This document shows, piece by piece, positions 14,681-23,306 of a stretch of DNA of 24,460 nucleotides (its first letter is position 1; every line of letters starts with the position of its first letter). A program made the position numbers and the translations under genes. The DNA lies in the NCBI GenBank assembly GCA_964425255.1, contig CAYRMV010000039.1, positions 1 through 24,460 of the forward strand, in the 5' to 3' direction. Origin of the DNA: CAYRMV01 sp964425255 (GTDB lineage: Bacteria > Bacteroidota > Bacteroidia > Flavobacteriales_D > Crocinitomicaceae). The notes under the pieces are model-generated. The model worked only from the letters and a program-made list of their open reading frames with translations, made no database searches and was not told the DNA's origin.

Positions 14681-15958
14681 ATGGAATTGTATTACACAGT
14701 CTCGGTAATGATTGTTTTGGCGTCTATTTTTGCTTACATCAATTTGCGCTTATTGAAATTACCGGGAACCATTGGAATTATGGTGATTGCCATTTTAGTT
14801 TCGGTCGGAATTCGCTTGTTTGGTGGAGAACATTTTCCGAAGTTGGCTGAAAAGTTTGTCTTTTTGATTAAGGATTTTGATTTCAATGAGATTTTGATGG
14901 GATCCATGTTGAATTTTCTACTTTTTGCGGGGGCATTGCACGTGAATTTTTCGGATTTGAAATCTCAAAAAGTGCCCATTGTTATTTATTCGACTGTAAG
15001 CGTCATGCTGTCGGCTCTGATTATTTCGTTTTTGTTATATTTGATAGCGCCGCTTTTCGGTCTCGAATTGCCGTATTTGTATTGTTTACTTTTTGGAACA
15101 CTGATTTCACCTACGGATCCCATCGTTGTTCTAGGTGTTTTGAAACAAGCCAACGTTCCGAAACGAATCGAAACAAAAATCGTGGGGGAATCGCTGTTCA
15201 ATGATGGAGTGGCAGTGGTAATGTTTGCCATGGTTTTGCAAATGGCAACGGATGAAAGTTTTGAATTTACGCTCAGTTCGGTTACATGGTTGTTTGTAAA
15301 AGAAGGGATTGGCGGTTTGCTTTTAGGTGCAGTCCTTGGGTTTTCAGCCTCCAAAGTCTTGAAGAAAATTGACGATTACAAAGTTTCGGTCTTGATTACG
15401 TTGTCGTTGGTGATGGGCGGATTTTTAGTGGCAGAATATTTACATGTTTCGAGTCCGCTTGCGATGGTGATTTCGGGTCTAATTATCGGGAATTACGGTC
15501 GAAAAGTCGCCATGTCTGAAGAAACGAAAGATTACTTGGAGAAATTCTGGGAACTTGTCGATGAAATCATGAATGCGATTTTATTCTTGTTTATCGGATT
15601 TGAATTGTTGCTGTTACCCAATCTGACCAATCAAATTGTTTTCGGAATTGTGACAATTTTCTTGGTACTCTTTGCCCGTGCTTCTTCCATGATTTTACCT
15701 TGGAAATTCTTTGAAGTATTCAAACAATTTGGCATCAAACCTACTTATTCACGTTCATCCCTCGTTGTAATGGTTTGGGGCGGAATTCGTGGTGGAGTTT
15801 CAATAGCTTTGGTGCTTTCGTTACCAAACAATGATTACAAAGAGATTTTGTTAGAAATCACCTACATTGTGGTTTTATTTTCCATTTTATTTCAAGGACT
15901 GACCATCGGAAAAGTAGCCAAAAAAATGATGAAGGAAGAGATGGAACTTCCAGAATAG
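14681..15958 (+). CDS. CPA1-family cation:proton antiporter (NhaP-like)
   Basis: The 425-residue protein is a multi-pass inner-membrane transporter with about 12 hydrophobic segments. It carries the CPA1 signatures 'GTLISPTDPIVVLGVLK' (SPTDP at 143-147) and 'VGESLFNDGVAVVMF' (Asn174-Asp175), the ND pair of electroneutral Na+(K+)/H+ exchangers. Near the C-terminus 'VWGGIRGGVSIALVLSLP' corresponds to the conserved GGxRG segment. It would exchange Na+ or K+ for H+ in pH and salt homeostasis; ion preference is not readable. No long cytoplasmic C-terminal regulatory domain is present. The stop at 15958 is one base from the end of the convergent lipase reading frame. Confidence 0.92.
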   Translation: MELYYTVSVMIVLASIFAYINLRLLKLPGTIGIMVIAILVSVGIRLFGGEHFPKLAEKFVFLIKDFDFNEILMGSMLNFLLFAGALHVNFSDLKSQKVPIVIYSTVSVMLSALIISFLLYLIAPLFGLELPYLYCLLFGTLISPTDPIVVLGVLKQANVPKRIETKIVGESLFNDGVAVVMFAMVLQMATDESFEFTLSSVTWLFVKEGIGGLLLGAVLGFSASKVLKKIDDYKVSVLITLSLVMGGFLVAEYLHVSSPLAMVISGLIIGNYGRKVAMSEETKDYLEKFWELVDEIMNAILFLFIGFELLLLPNLTNQIVFGIVTIFLVLFARASSMILPWKFFEVFKQFGIKPTYSRSSLVVMVWGGIRGGVSIALVLSLPNNDYKEILLEITYIVVLFSILFQGLTIGKVAKKMMKEEMELPE

Positions 15959-15959
15959 A

Positions 15960-16199
15960 TTATTCTAATTTATCCAATAAGAATAAGTGAGCATCGTGAA
16001 AATGATGTTGAAAAACGTTTTCTGATTTTTCAGGGTATTTTTGATAATATACTTCGTCGGAAAGTAAAACGATGGTATTTCCAGTACGAACGTAGTGATT
16101 GCTATTAAAATAAGTTGGCACAACCAAGTTTTTGAGTTGTTTCATAATGAGTTTCGAAGTCATTTTACCCAAGTAAGTTTGGTAATTTTTCCGTGCTTT
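15960..16199 (-). pseudogene. Out-of-frame C-terminal part of the lipase
   Basis: After the lipase stop codon the protein continues convincingly in another frame: 'KARKNYQTYLGKMTSKLIMK' follows on from '...KLDKPTK', then 'VRTGNTIVLLSDEVYYQKYP' and 'HHFHDAHLFLLDKL' to TAA 15960-15962. Skipping one base (A at 16200, plus strand) joins the two into a single ~365-residue protein. An internal ATG at 16232 makes this look like a 90-residue gene, but its first ~11 codons are the lipase frame misread. The histidine cluster near the end may include the catalytic His, so the truncated lipase could be inactive. It is either a true frameshift mutation or a sequencing error in the A/T-rich run. Confidence 0.7.
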
Positions 16200-17055
16200 A
16201 TTTTGTAGGTTTATCCAATTTTTTGTAGACATGTTTCAATGCTAATCGAGCTGGGAACTTTTGTTTTTTAATGGCTTTTTTTGCGTCAACAAATGGATTG
16301 TCAGTACTAAAATCATCCGTAGTTTGAATCGAAAATGGTGTTTGTGGTACCCAATCCGCGGCATTTACGACGTTGTAAGCCCAACCTGCTTGATTTTGTG
16401 CTTCATACGTATAAGCAAAAAACAAATTTCCGGGTTTGGGTGCAGCACTGCAATACGTTTTGAGCCGAAGATCGCTCGGCAAAGCATTTTGTTCCTGCTG
16501 ACCACGAAAGTAGGCATTCAATAAAAATGCAATAGCACCGCCTTGGCTGTGTCCGATAATAAAAAATTCCTTGGTTCCCTGCTTGTACAATGAGTCGATT
16601 TTCGGTAAAATGTCACGAGCGAGAAAACCTGTTCCAATTGCCCAGCCCACATGAACGGCCGCTTGCGGGTGCGACGAAAATTGATAGGAAAAGCGATACG
16701 CTGAATCCAACTGTATACTTCCTTTTGCTGGAATCATTGCTGCATATACATTTTCCAGCCAACTTTCGGGTTTTTGTGTCGTTCCTCGAACATTGATCAC
16801 TGCTTGTTTGTGTTCATTGACCCATAAGTTCCAGAAATTGTCTAGACCAACGATTGGTGATTGGTATATTTTTCGAAAATTTGGTGGTTCAGGAAATTTA
16901 CTTTCATATTCTTCTGAATTCACTGCACGTACCGAAATTAGCATTAATTCTCTGTATTCTTCTTTGTCAAATCCGGGTTTAAAAGTTTGTCCCCACGAAT
17001 AGGAATTTACTAGCAAGCAAATTAAAAGAGATGTATTCCATGTAAAGTATTTCAT
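16198..17055 (-). CDS. Secreted class 3 (lipase_3) family lipase, frameshifted before its C-terminus
   Basis: From ATG 17055 (285 residues) the protein has a signal peptide 'MKYFTWNTSLLICLLVNSYSWGQ', then 'AVINVRGTTQKPESW', the G-T-T strand of class 3 lipases, and the nucleophile elbow 'FFIIGHSQGGAIAFLLN' with Ser170. 'NAADWVPQTPF' supplies the catalytic Asp (234). A GTG 18 bp upstream is less likely than the ATG because the signal peptide starts at the latter. The predicted substrates are acylglycerols or other esters outside the inner membrane. The frame stops at 16198 although homology-like sequence continues in another frame to 15960. A TACCTTTA element at 17077-17084 (minus) may be its -7 box. 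Confidence 0.85.
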   Translation of the reverse strand: MKYFTWNTSLLICLLVNSYSWGQTFKPGFDKEEYRELMLISVRAVNSEEYESKFPEPPNFRKIYQSPIVGLDNFWNLWVNEHKQAVINVRGTTQKPESWLENVYAAMIPAKGSIQLDSAYRFSYQFSSHPQAAVHVGWAIGTGFLARDILPKIDSLYKQGTKEFFIIGHSQGGAIAFLLNAYFRGQQEQNALPSDLRLKTYCSAAPKPGNLFFAYTYEAQNQAGWAYNVVNAADWVPQTPFSIQTTDDFSTDNPFVDAKKAIKKQKFPARLALKHVYKKLDKPTK

Positions 17056-17153
17056 AGGATTATCTTTTGGCACGCTTAAAGGTATGGAAAATATAAATGA
17101 GAATGAAAAATGAGTAAAATTTGAAAAATAACGAGAAAGATGTAAATTTAAGC

Positions 17154-18080
17154 ATGGCTTTGAATCGAAATACGTTGAAATTACCGCAGCTTACTTGCGA
17201 AAATCAGCTCAAGACTTTGGTCGAAAATCGTACCATTCATACTTTGAATTTTTGTGAATTGAATCTTTTTGAAACATACCAAGAATCCAAATTGGTTCCG
17301 CTGAAATTCAATGATTTGGTGGTAACAAGTATGTTGCGTGGAAAAAAAGTGATGCATTTGATGGATGATCCTGAATTTGAATATTTACCCGGAGAAACGG
17401 TGATTGTTCCATCAAATGTGGAAATGAAAATTGATTTTCCGGAAGCAACTTTCGAAAATCCTACTCAATGTTTAGCGCTTGCGATTGATCATTTTAAGAT
17501 CGAAGAAACAATGGATTTGTTGAATGAACGCTATCCCAAAGAAGATAAAAATGATTTTTGGCAGTTGAATCACCACGATTATTTTTTCTATAACAACCAA
17601 GATATGGCGAAAACAATCAACAAAATCATTGATGTTTGTATGAGTAACAAAATAACCAAAGATGTTTTGGCTGACATTGCTTTGCAAGAACTACTCATTC
17701 ATATTGTTCAAATGCAAAAACTAAATTCACTTCAAAACATAGATTTAGTTGATGATTCAATCTCGCTAAAACATGTTGTGAAATACATTCGTGAGCGCTT
17801 AACAGAAAAAATGACCTTGGAAGATTTAACGAATGAAGCTTGTATGAGTAAAACATCATTTTATCGCTATTTCAGAAGAGAAATTGGTATGAGTCCGAAT
17901 GAATTTATTCTTTTTGAACGTATAAAATATGCAAAACAATTACTCAAAAACCCGATGATTCAAGTGAGTCAGGCGGGCTACGAGGCGGGTTTCGAAGACT
18001 CCAATTATTTTATTCGTGCATTCAAAAAAATGGAAGGAATCACCCCGAAACAATATCAACAATGTATGATTCAGCGTTAA
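17154..18080 (+). CDS. AraC-family transcriptional regulator
   Basis: The 308-residue protein has an N-terminal cupin-like sensing domain ('MHLMDDPEFEYLPGETVIVPSNVEMKIDFP' resembles AraC_N) and a C-terminal AraC DNA-binding domain with two HTH motifs: 'MTLEDLTNEACMSKTSFYRYFRREIGMSPNEFI' and 'IQVSQAGYEAGFEDSNYFIRAFKKMEGITPKQY'. It should bind DNA and activate or repress genes in response to a small molecule. A TTG at 17121 gives an 11-residue extension; ATG 17154 is the better start. The target is unknown. Its divergent neighbour, the secreted lipase, is the most natural candidate, sharing a 98-bp upstream region. Its stop lies one base from the fmt stop. Confidence 0.9.
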   Translation: MALNRNTLKLPQLTCENQLKTLVENRTIHTLNFCELNLFETYQESKLVPLKFNDLVVTSMLRGKKVMHLMDDPEFEYLPGETVIVPSNVEMKIDFPEATFENPTQCLALAIDHFKIEETMDLLNERYPKEDKNDFWQLNHHDYFFYNNQDMAKTINKIIDVCMSNKITKDVLADIALQELLIHIVQMQKLNSLQNIDLVDDSISLKHVVKYIRERLTEKMTLEDLTNEACMSKTSFYRYFRREIGMSPNEFILFERIKYAKQLLKNPMIQVSQAGYEAGFEDSNYFIRAFKKMEGITPKQYQQCMIQR

Positions 18081-18081
18081 T

Positions 18082-19044
18082 TTACGCCAAAATCTCCCAA
18101 TTATTCACATCATAACCAGCTAAAAAAGCACTCGCTTCCATGCGTTTTTTTCCTTCAGGTTGCAATTCGGTAACGCGCAAATAAAAATCGGAGCAAGGAA
18201 GTAACAAGGCTTTTTTCTCGCTTCTAAGCGTACGAGCTTCGTCAACAGGAAGATCTGTTTTCTCTGTTTTGAAAATTTTAATCGATTTGGTTTCTTCCTT
18301 GGATTTGTGTTTCAATGTGATCCACGCGGTTGGATAAGGCGAAAGTCCTCTACAATGATTGTGAGCTTGTTCTACAGATTGATTCAAATTTAATTCGCAA
18401 TCGGGTTTGAAAATTTTCGGAGCTGATTTTAACGATTCTATTTCGGCTAATTGCGCTTGTGGTGTTCGAACTACAGATCCATCGGCAATTTGTACCACGC
18501 TTTTTTGAACCAATTCTTTTCCCAAAAACATCAGGCGATCATGCAATTCTCCCGCTGTTTCGTTTTCGCCAATGGGTATGGCAACTCGTTCAATCACCAT
18601 TCCCGTATCAATTTCTTTTTCGATGAAAAACGTTGTCACACCCGTTTCCGTTTCACCATTCATAATCGCCCAATTGATCGGAGCAGCACCACGGTATTGA
18701 GGTAAAAGGGATGCATGAAGATTAATTGTTCCCTTTGGTGGCATATTCCAAACGGCTTCGGGCAACATTCGAAAAGCAACAACCACAAATAAATCTGCCT
18801 TTAATGCTTGTAGTTCTGCCTGAAAATCAGTGTCTTTTAAGTTTGTGGGTTGTAAAACAGGAAGATTTTCAGCTACGGCGAATTTTTTCACAGCGCTTTC
18901 AGAAACGAGTTGTCCACGTCCAGCGGGTTTATCGGGTGCCGTAATTACACCGACCACATTCCATGATTTCTCCAATAAACCACGTAAAATTTCTACTGCA
19001 AAATCCGGTGTTCCCATGAACACTATGCGAAAATCTTTTGTCAT
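18082..19044 (-). CDS. fmt: Methionyl-tRNA formyltransferase
   Basis: This 320-residue enzyme formylates Met-tRNA(fMet) from 10-formyl-tetrahydrofolate for initiation. Residue numbers are from the chosen ATG: 'IVFMGTPDFAVEILR' at the N-terminus, 'PDKPAGRGQ', the signature 'NLHASLLPQYRGAAPINWAI' with Asn108 and His110, and 'EIDTGMVI' with Asp146, giving the N-H-D catalytic set. The C-terminal OB-like domain ('CRGLSPYPTAW') contacts the tRNA. The ATG at 19044 overlaps the MATE gene stop as ATGA, implying translational coupling; a longer start at 19062 would overlap further. It is the last gene of a three-gene operon. Confidence 0.96.
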   Translation of the reverse strand: MTKDFRIVFMGTPDFAVEILRGLLEKSWNVVGVITAPDKPAGRGQLVSESAVKKFAVAENLPVLQPTNLKDTDFQAELQALKADLFVVVAFRMLPEAVWNMPPKGTINLHASLLPQYRGAAPINWAIMNGETETGVTTFFIEKEIDTGMVIERVAIPIGENETAGELHDRLMFLGKELVQKSVVQIADGSVVRTPQAQLAEIESLKSAPKIFKPDCELNLNQSVEQAHNHCRGLSPYPTAWITLKHKSKEETKSIKIFKTEKTDLPVDEARTLRSEKKALLLPCSDFYLRVTELQPEGKKRMEASAFLAGYDVNNWEILA

Positions 19045-20369
19045 ATTACTTTTTCTTTCCAATTAGACCAACGCAAATAAGCGATTGAGCTCAATCCGAG
19101 GGTACAAAAATAAATGTATTCAACTGTCCAAACCCACTTGATATCCCATTCAAAGAGTTTGATAAAGGTATAAGCACTCGACATGTAAATCGTAGTTGCT
19201 ACTAACTCAATCAAAAACGAAACGCGTGTATTTCCCGAACCATTGATGGTTTGAAATGGAACTGAAATAAAGGCGAATATAAAGATCGATCCCGATATGT
19301 AGCGCAAGATTTCAGCACTTTTGGCTAAATAAACTTCTTCTGGATTAATCCACGAAATCAAGGTTTCAGGATAAAATAATCCTCCGTGAAAAAAGAGAAA
19401 AAGAAAACACATACTCATCAACTGAATCCGGCGTTGAATGGTCTTCAGGGAAGTAAAATCTTTTTTTCCTAAATATTGTGAAATATAGGTTTTGGTGGTT
19501 GCTGCAAATCCCCAAATCGGTACAAAAGCAAGGAAATAAATCGAACGAATGTTTTGGGAAACGGTTAATTCGAATTTTCCAGTTTGTTCGATCCACGTAA
19601 AAAATAAAGTCCAAGTCGCCAAGGCGAAAAATGCTTGCAAAAAGAGGGGAGTGCCCACTTGAATCAATTCCACGAAAGATTTCCATTGGAAACGTAAATG
19701 TTTCAATAATTCATATTGTTTGCGCTCTTTGGAAAATACGAGGAATCCGATTAAGGTTAGCATCCCGATTCCTTCCGCCAAAGACGAGGCCAAAGCAGCT
19801 CCCTCTAAGCCCATCGGTGCAATCCATTCGGTTCCAAAGATGAAAAAATAATCCATCACAATGTTCGATACAGCAATGAGGCTGGCACTCACCAAAACGA
19901 CCCAGGTTTTACCAATGGCATAGAAAAATGCTTGAATCGACAAGGTGATGATATTGAAAAACAGCGCATAACTGCGAATTCCCAAAAAGGAAATTTGGGC
20001 TTCTGCTAAATCAGCGTGTTTGGAATAGGCAGGAAGCGCCAAGGGCATGATTTTATTGATGACGAAAAACAAACCCAAAGCCAAGAGCAATTGCGTAAAC
20101 AAAGCGGTACCGAAAATCCGACCTACGGCATGTTGCTTGTCAGCGCCCACACGTCGTGCAATCAAAATTTGAACGCCATCGCTCATACCCATCATCGACG
20201 CAACCATCGTGACGTAAATTAGTCCGGCATTGCCACTAGCATCAAACGCCAATGTACTGTATCGACTCAAAAAGGAAGCATCGGTCAGCAAGACAATCGA
20301 CTGAATAAACGACGAAAGCATCAGTGGAACAGCCACTTTCAAGATGGTTGCATAGCGAATATCGAGCAT
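19041..20369 (-). CDS. MATE-family efflux transporter
   Basis: The 442-residue protein has about 12 hydrophobic helices in two related halves, as in MATE exporters (MatE). The start 'MLDIRYATILKVAVPLMLSSFIQSIVLLTDASFLSRYST' is the typical N-terminal helix with the 'P.m......l....D..fl...g' pattern. The second half begins at 'FVELIQVGTPLFLQAFFALATWTLFFTW'. It would export cationic drugs or metabolites with Na+ or H+ antiport. The ATG is one base after the rRNA methyltransferase stop, and the stop overlaps fmt by 4 bp, so the three genes form one operon, an odd mix of efflux and translation functions. Confidence 0.9.
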   Translation of the reverse strand: MLDIRYATILKVAVPLMLSSFIQSIVLLTDASFLSRYSTLAFDASGNAGLIYVTMVASMMGMSDGVQILIARRVGADKQHAVGRIFGTALFTQLLLALGLFFVINKIMPLALPAYSKHADLAEAQISFLGIRSYALFFNIITLSIQAFFYAIGKTWVVLVSASLIAVSNIVMDYFFIFGTEWIAPMGLEGAALASSLAEGIGMLTLIGFLVFSKERKQYELLKHLRFQWKSFVELIQVGTPLFLQAFFALATWTLFFTWIEQTGKFELTVSQNIRSIYFLAFVPIWGFAATTKTYISQYLGKKDFTSLKTIQRRIQLMSMCFLFLFFHGGLFYPETLISWINPEEVYLAKSAEILRYISGSIFIFAFISVPFQTINGSGNTRVSFLIELVATTIYMSSAYTFIKLFEWDIKWVWTVEYIYFCTLGLSSIAYLRWSNWKEKVI

Positions 20370-20370
20370 C

Positions 20371-21552
20371 TTAATCGACTTGAATCACCAATCCTTTCAA
20401 GTATTCTCCTTCGGGATGGTACGCATTGATAGGGTGATCAGCCGGTTGGTGCAATTGTTCGATGATGCGCACATTTCGTCCGCTTTCAATTGCTGCGGCA
20501 ATCACAGTGTTGTTAAACAAAAATTTATCCACGACCTGCGAGCACGAAAAGGTAAAAATCAATCCGCCTGGTTTGATTTGACGAATCGCGTGCGCATTCA
20601 AACGTTTGTATCCTTGAATGGCTTTGTGGCGTTTCTCGCGGTGTTTTGCAAAGGCCGGTGGATCGAGAATGATGATGTCGTATGCTTCGGGCAACTCTTT
20701 GATGTATTCCATCGTGTCGGCCACAATCGATCCGTGTTTTTCGCCCAATTGGTTCAAACTCACGTTCGCATCGGTGAGTTCAATCGCTTTTTTGGAACTA
20801 TCTAAGGAATGCGCCAAGGTAGCTCCGCCTTGCAAAGCAGCCAACGAAAATCCTCCCGAATAGCAGAAGGTGTTCAAGACTTTTTTATCCAAAGCATACT
20901 TTCCGACCAATGCACGATTTTCCCGTTGATCGATGAAAAAGCCTGTTTTTTGCCCGTTCACCCAATCGATGTTATATTGAATTCCATTTTCCAAAGCAAC
21001 GTGAGGTGTTTCGCACGAACCAAAAATGTATTTATTTTCCGCATCCAAGCGCGCTGGAAGGGTATCGTTTGATTTGGAATAAATGGCAGTCAATTGATCT
21101 CCCAATGCTTTTTGCAAACCGATAGAAATCCACTCCAAACTGTGGTACATCCCGATGCTGTGGCATTGCACGACGGCTACTCCGTTGTAAAAATCAACGA
21201 TCAAACCAGGAAGCGAATCGCCTTCTCCGTGAATCAATCGAAAGATAGAATTGTCTTCGCGCAAAAGGTTTAATTTCAATCGCATGGAAGTTGCGTTTTG
21301 AATTTTTTCTTCAAAGAAAACTTGATCCAACGCACGATCTTCAAAAGTCAAAACACGCACAGCAATGGTACTCGGTTGAAAATGTCCGCGCGCCAAAAAA
21401 CGGTGTTTGTGGTCCACCACATCTACCACTTCGCCTTCCATAATATCGGAAGTATCGGTTTGGATGGCACCTGAAAAAATCCATGGATGCTTGCGCTCCA
21501 CCGACTGCGTTTTGTTTTTATGTAATTGAATAATCTTCGACACGTTTTCCAT
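20371..21552 (-). CDS. rlmI: RlmI-like 23S rRNA m5C methyltransferase
   Basis: This 393-residue enzyme has an N-terminal PUA domain ('VERKHPWIFSGAIQ' through 'FLARGHFQPSTIAVRVLT'), the linker motif 'TGFFIDQREN' (203-212), SAM motif I 'NTFCYSGGFSLAAL' (about 228-240), 'ILDPPAFAK' (295-303) and the terminal 'FSCSQ' (335-339) with a candidate catalytic Cys337. That order and length match RlmI (SAM-dependent m5C of 23S rRNA, C1962 in E. coli). Specificity for that site is inferred from family membership. A TACCTTTG -7 box lies 7 bp upstream of the ATG. It is the first gene of an operon with the MATE exporter and fmt. Confidence 0.88.
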   Translation of the reverse strand: MENVSKIIQLHKNKTQSVERKHPWIFSGAIQTDTSDIMEGEVVDVVDHKHRFLARGHFQPSTIAVRVLTFEDRALDQVFFEEKIQNATSMRLKLNLLREDNSIFRLIHGEGDSLPGLIVDFYNGVAVVQCHSIGMYHSLEWISIGLQKALGDQLTAIYSKSNDTLPARLDAENKYIFGSCETPHVALENGIQYNIDWVNGQKTGFFIDQRENRALVGKYALDKKVLNTFCYSGGFSLAALQGGATLAHSLDSSKKAIELTDANVSLNQLGEKHGSIVADTMEYIKELPEAYDIIILDPPAFAKHREKRHKAIQGYKRLNAHAIRQIKPGGLIFTFSCSQVVDKFLFNNTVIAAAIESGRNVRIIEQLHQPADHPINAYHPEGEYLKGLVIQVD

Positions 21553-21559
21553 TTTGCTG

Positions 21560-21567
21560 CAAAGGTA
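21560..21567 (-). promoter_or_regulatory. -7 element (TACCTTTG) of the rlmI operon
   Basis: This is an exact TAnnTTTG match on the minus strand, only 7 bp before ATG 21552, so the transcript would be nearly leaderless. No TTTG -33 box is at normal spacing; the upstream stretch is G/A-rich. Confidence 0.5.
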
Positions 21568-21780
21568 GCTTTTTTTTCAGGAAGGCGGAGTGTGGGCGAG
21601 GAGAAGGGGGAGGAATTTTCATCAACTTTAATTAGGTGTATTAAATTACAAGTAAGAAAGCGGAAAAATTCAAAAATCATGAGTATTTTACCAACTTTAC
21701 AGATTTACTTTTTTCCAAAAGATAGAAATAGGCCTATTAATAACAAAAGAGATTAAAAACCTGTTCTTGATTTATAACAT

Positions 21781-21813
21781 TTTGTGCTATTACCAATGGT
21801 TTTTGTATTATTG
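21781..21813 (+). promoter_or_regulatory. Candidate promoter of the KAP-NTPase operon
   Basis: TTTG (21781-21784), a 21-bp spacer and TATTATTG (21806-21813) approximate TTTG-N19-21-TAnnTTTG, with one mismatch. It lies 17 bp before ATG 21831. Confidence 0.35.
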
Positions 21814-21830
21814 TACAAATTGTTTCAATA

Positions 21831-23306
21831 ATGGAATTCAACATTGACCACCCAATCCAACGCTTCACACATCATTTAAGCGTCCCATTCAATGACCGTA
21901 TTATTTTTTCGGGTCCATTTGGTACAGGTAAAACCTACTTTTTAGAAAAATACTTCAAAAACAAACCGTTTTACAATGTCATTCATTTGTATCCGGTCAA
22001 CTATTCGGTTGCTTCCAATGAGGATATTTTTGAGTTAATCAAATACGATATCCTGTTTGAATTATTAGGGAAAAACGTAGATTTTGAAAACATTGAAATC
22101 AGTCATTTAGAATTCTTCAAGCAATTTGCATTTAAAAATGCACATCATATTCTTGCTCCATTTTTAAATTTTCTCCCAGAAATAGGCAAAAGTGTGCATA
22201 CCGTTTATGAAAAACTTCAAGCGTTGGGTGAAAAGTATTTTGTAGAATACGAAGGAGCAAACACAGACGACAAAAAAGCAGTAATTGATTATTTGGGTTC
22301 ATTTACCAAAACAAAAGGATCCATTTTCGAGGAAGATTTTTACACACAATTGATTTGTCAATTGGTAGAACAATTAAAAATTGAAATTGAACAGAGCAAA
22401 AAATGCGAAACTGTTTTAATCATCGACGATTTAGACCGTATTGACCCAGAGCATATTTTCAGAATATTAAATGTGCTTTCTGCTCACATGGATGTGAAAG
22501 GCGAAAGTGGAAATAAATTTAACTTTGATAAAATCATTTTGGTATTCGACCAACAAAACGTCCATAAAATCTTTCAAAACAGGTATGGCTCAGATGTAGA
22601 TTTTAGTGGATATATTGATAAATTTTATTCGTATCAGATTTTTGAGTTTGAAAACCTTAGTTCTCTTGCAAATAGCATACGTAATTGTTTATTAAGTATT
22701 CAAAGTACAGATCAAAATAAATACTTGGATTTCAAAACAACTGGTACAAACGTCTCATATTTTGTTACATACGTTCTTACCGCTTTAATTTTAGCAAAAA
22801 GATTAACGATCAGACGTCTTTTAAAAGTGATGGAAAAGCCTTTCTTTCGAAAGGAATATACGATTCATTTTACCTCGAATCATTTGAGTTATAAAAACTC
22901 AAGCCTAGAAATAGTATTCATTTCTGAATTCCTCTTGCATTTGTATGGTACATGGGAAGAATTACTTCAATCCTTGGAAAATTGCAAAGAGTTTACAAAT
23001 GATGAATTCACAGTATCAAGAAGGAAAACTATGTTCAATTTTTGTTTAGTGGTTTTGGATAATGATAGTCATCGATTCAGATCTGACGAAAAAAATTTAA
23101 CTTACAATCATTTTGGTACTAATCAAGCTTTCCATTACAGTCCAGCAGAATGGCATCATCAGGAATTTGATAGATTTATTTGTCGCGTTATCTCAATAAA
23201 AACTATAGATAACGATACAATCCAAGTCACTTCTCCAAAATTTTTCCCAATTTTGATAGATACAATGAATTATATGCGAGATAACAGAATGATACAACAA
23301 CCATGA
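21831..23306 (+). CDS. KAP-like P-loop NTPase
   Basis: The 491-residue protein has Walker A 'GPFGTGKT' (28-35) and Walker B 'VLIIDDLDRID' (195-205), followed by a sensor-like strand 'KIILVFDQQNVHKIF' (234-248) and 'GYIDKFYSYQIFEF'. The 'DDLDRID' Walker B and ~160-residue insert between the two motifs point to the KAP/STAND side of P-loop NTPases. The insert contains a moderately hydrophobic stretch ('HHILAPFLNFLPEIGKSV'), but no clear transmembrane pair is seen. The C-terminal ~200 residues match nothing I know. KAP NTPases occur in anti-phage systems such as Qat and in plasmid and phage exclusion. It overlaps the next gene by 4 bp (ATGA at 23303-23306), so the two are co-translated. Confidence 0.75.
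   Translation: MEFNIDHPIQRFTHHLSVPFNDRIIFSGPFGTGKTYFLEKYFKNKPFYNVIHLYPVNYSVASNEDIFELIKYDILFELLGKNVDFENIEISHLEFFKQFAFKNAHHILAPFLNFLPEIGKSVHTVYEKLQALGEKYFVEYEGANTDDKKAVIDYLGSFTKTKGSIFEEDFYTQLICQLVEQLKIEIEQSKKCETVLIIDDLDRIDPEHIFRILNVLSAHMDVKGESGNKFNFDKIILVFDQQNVHKIFQNRYGSDVDFSGYIDKFYSYQIFEFENLSSLANSIRNCLLSIQSTDQNKYLDFKTTGTNVSYFVTYVLTALILAKRLTIRRLLKVMEKPFFRKEYTIHFTSNHLSYKNSSLEIVFISEFLLHLYGTWEELLQSLENCKEFTNDEFTVSRRKTMFNFCLVVLDNDSHRFRSDEKNLTYNHFGTNQAFHYSPAEWHHQEFDRFICRVISIKTIDNDTIQVTSPKFFPILIDTMNYMRDNRMIQQP

Noticed and set aside
14986..15354. 122-codon minus-strand open frame
   Set aside because: It is antisense to the conserved core of the antiporter; composition is low in complexity and no start context supports it.
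15960..16232. Independent 90-residue minus-strand gene
   Set aside because: Its N-terminal codons are the lipase DNA read in another frame, and the remainder continues the lipase sequence; better explained as a frameshifted tail.
20380..20805. 141-codon open frame on the plus strand
   Set aside because: It is wholly antisense to the rlmI gene, has no recognisable motif, and arises from that gene's codon use.
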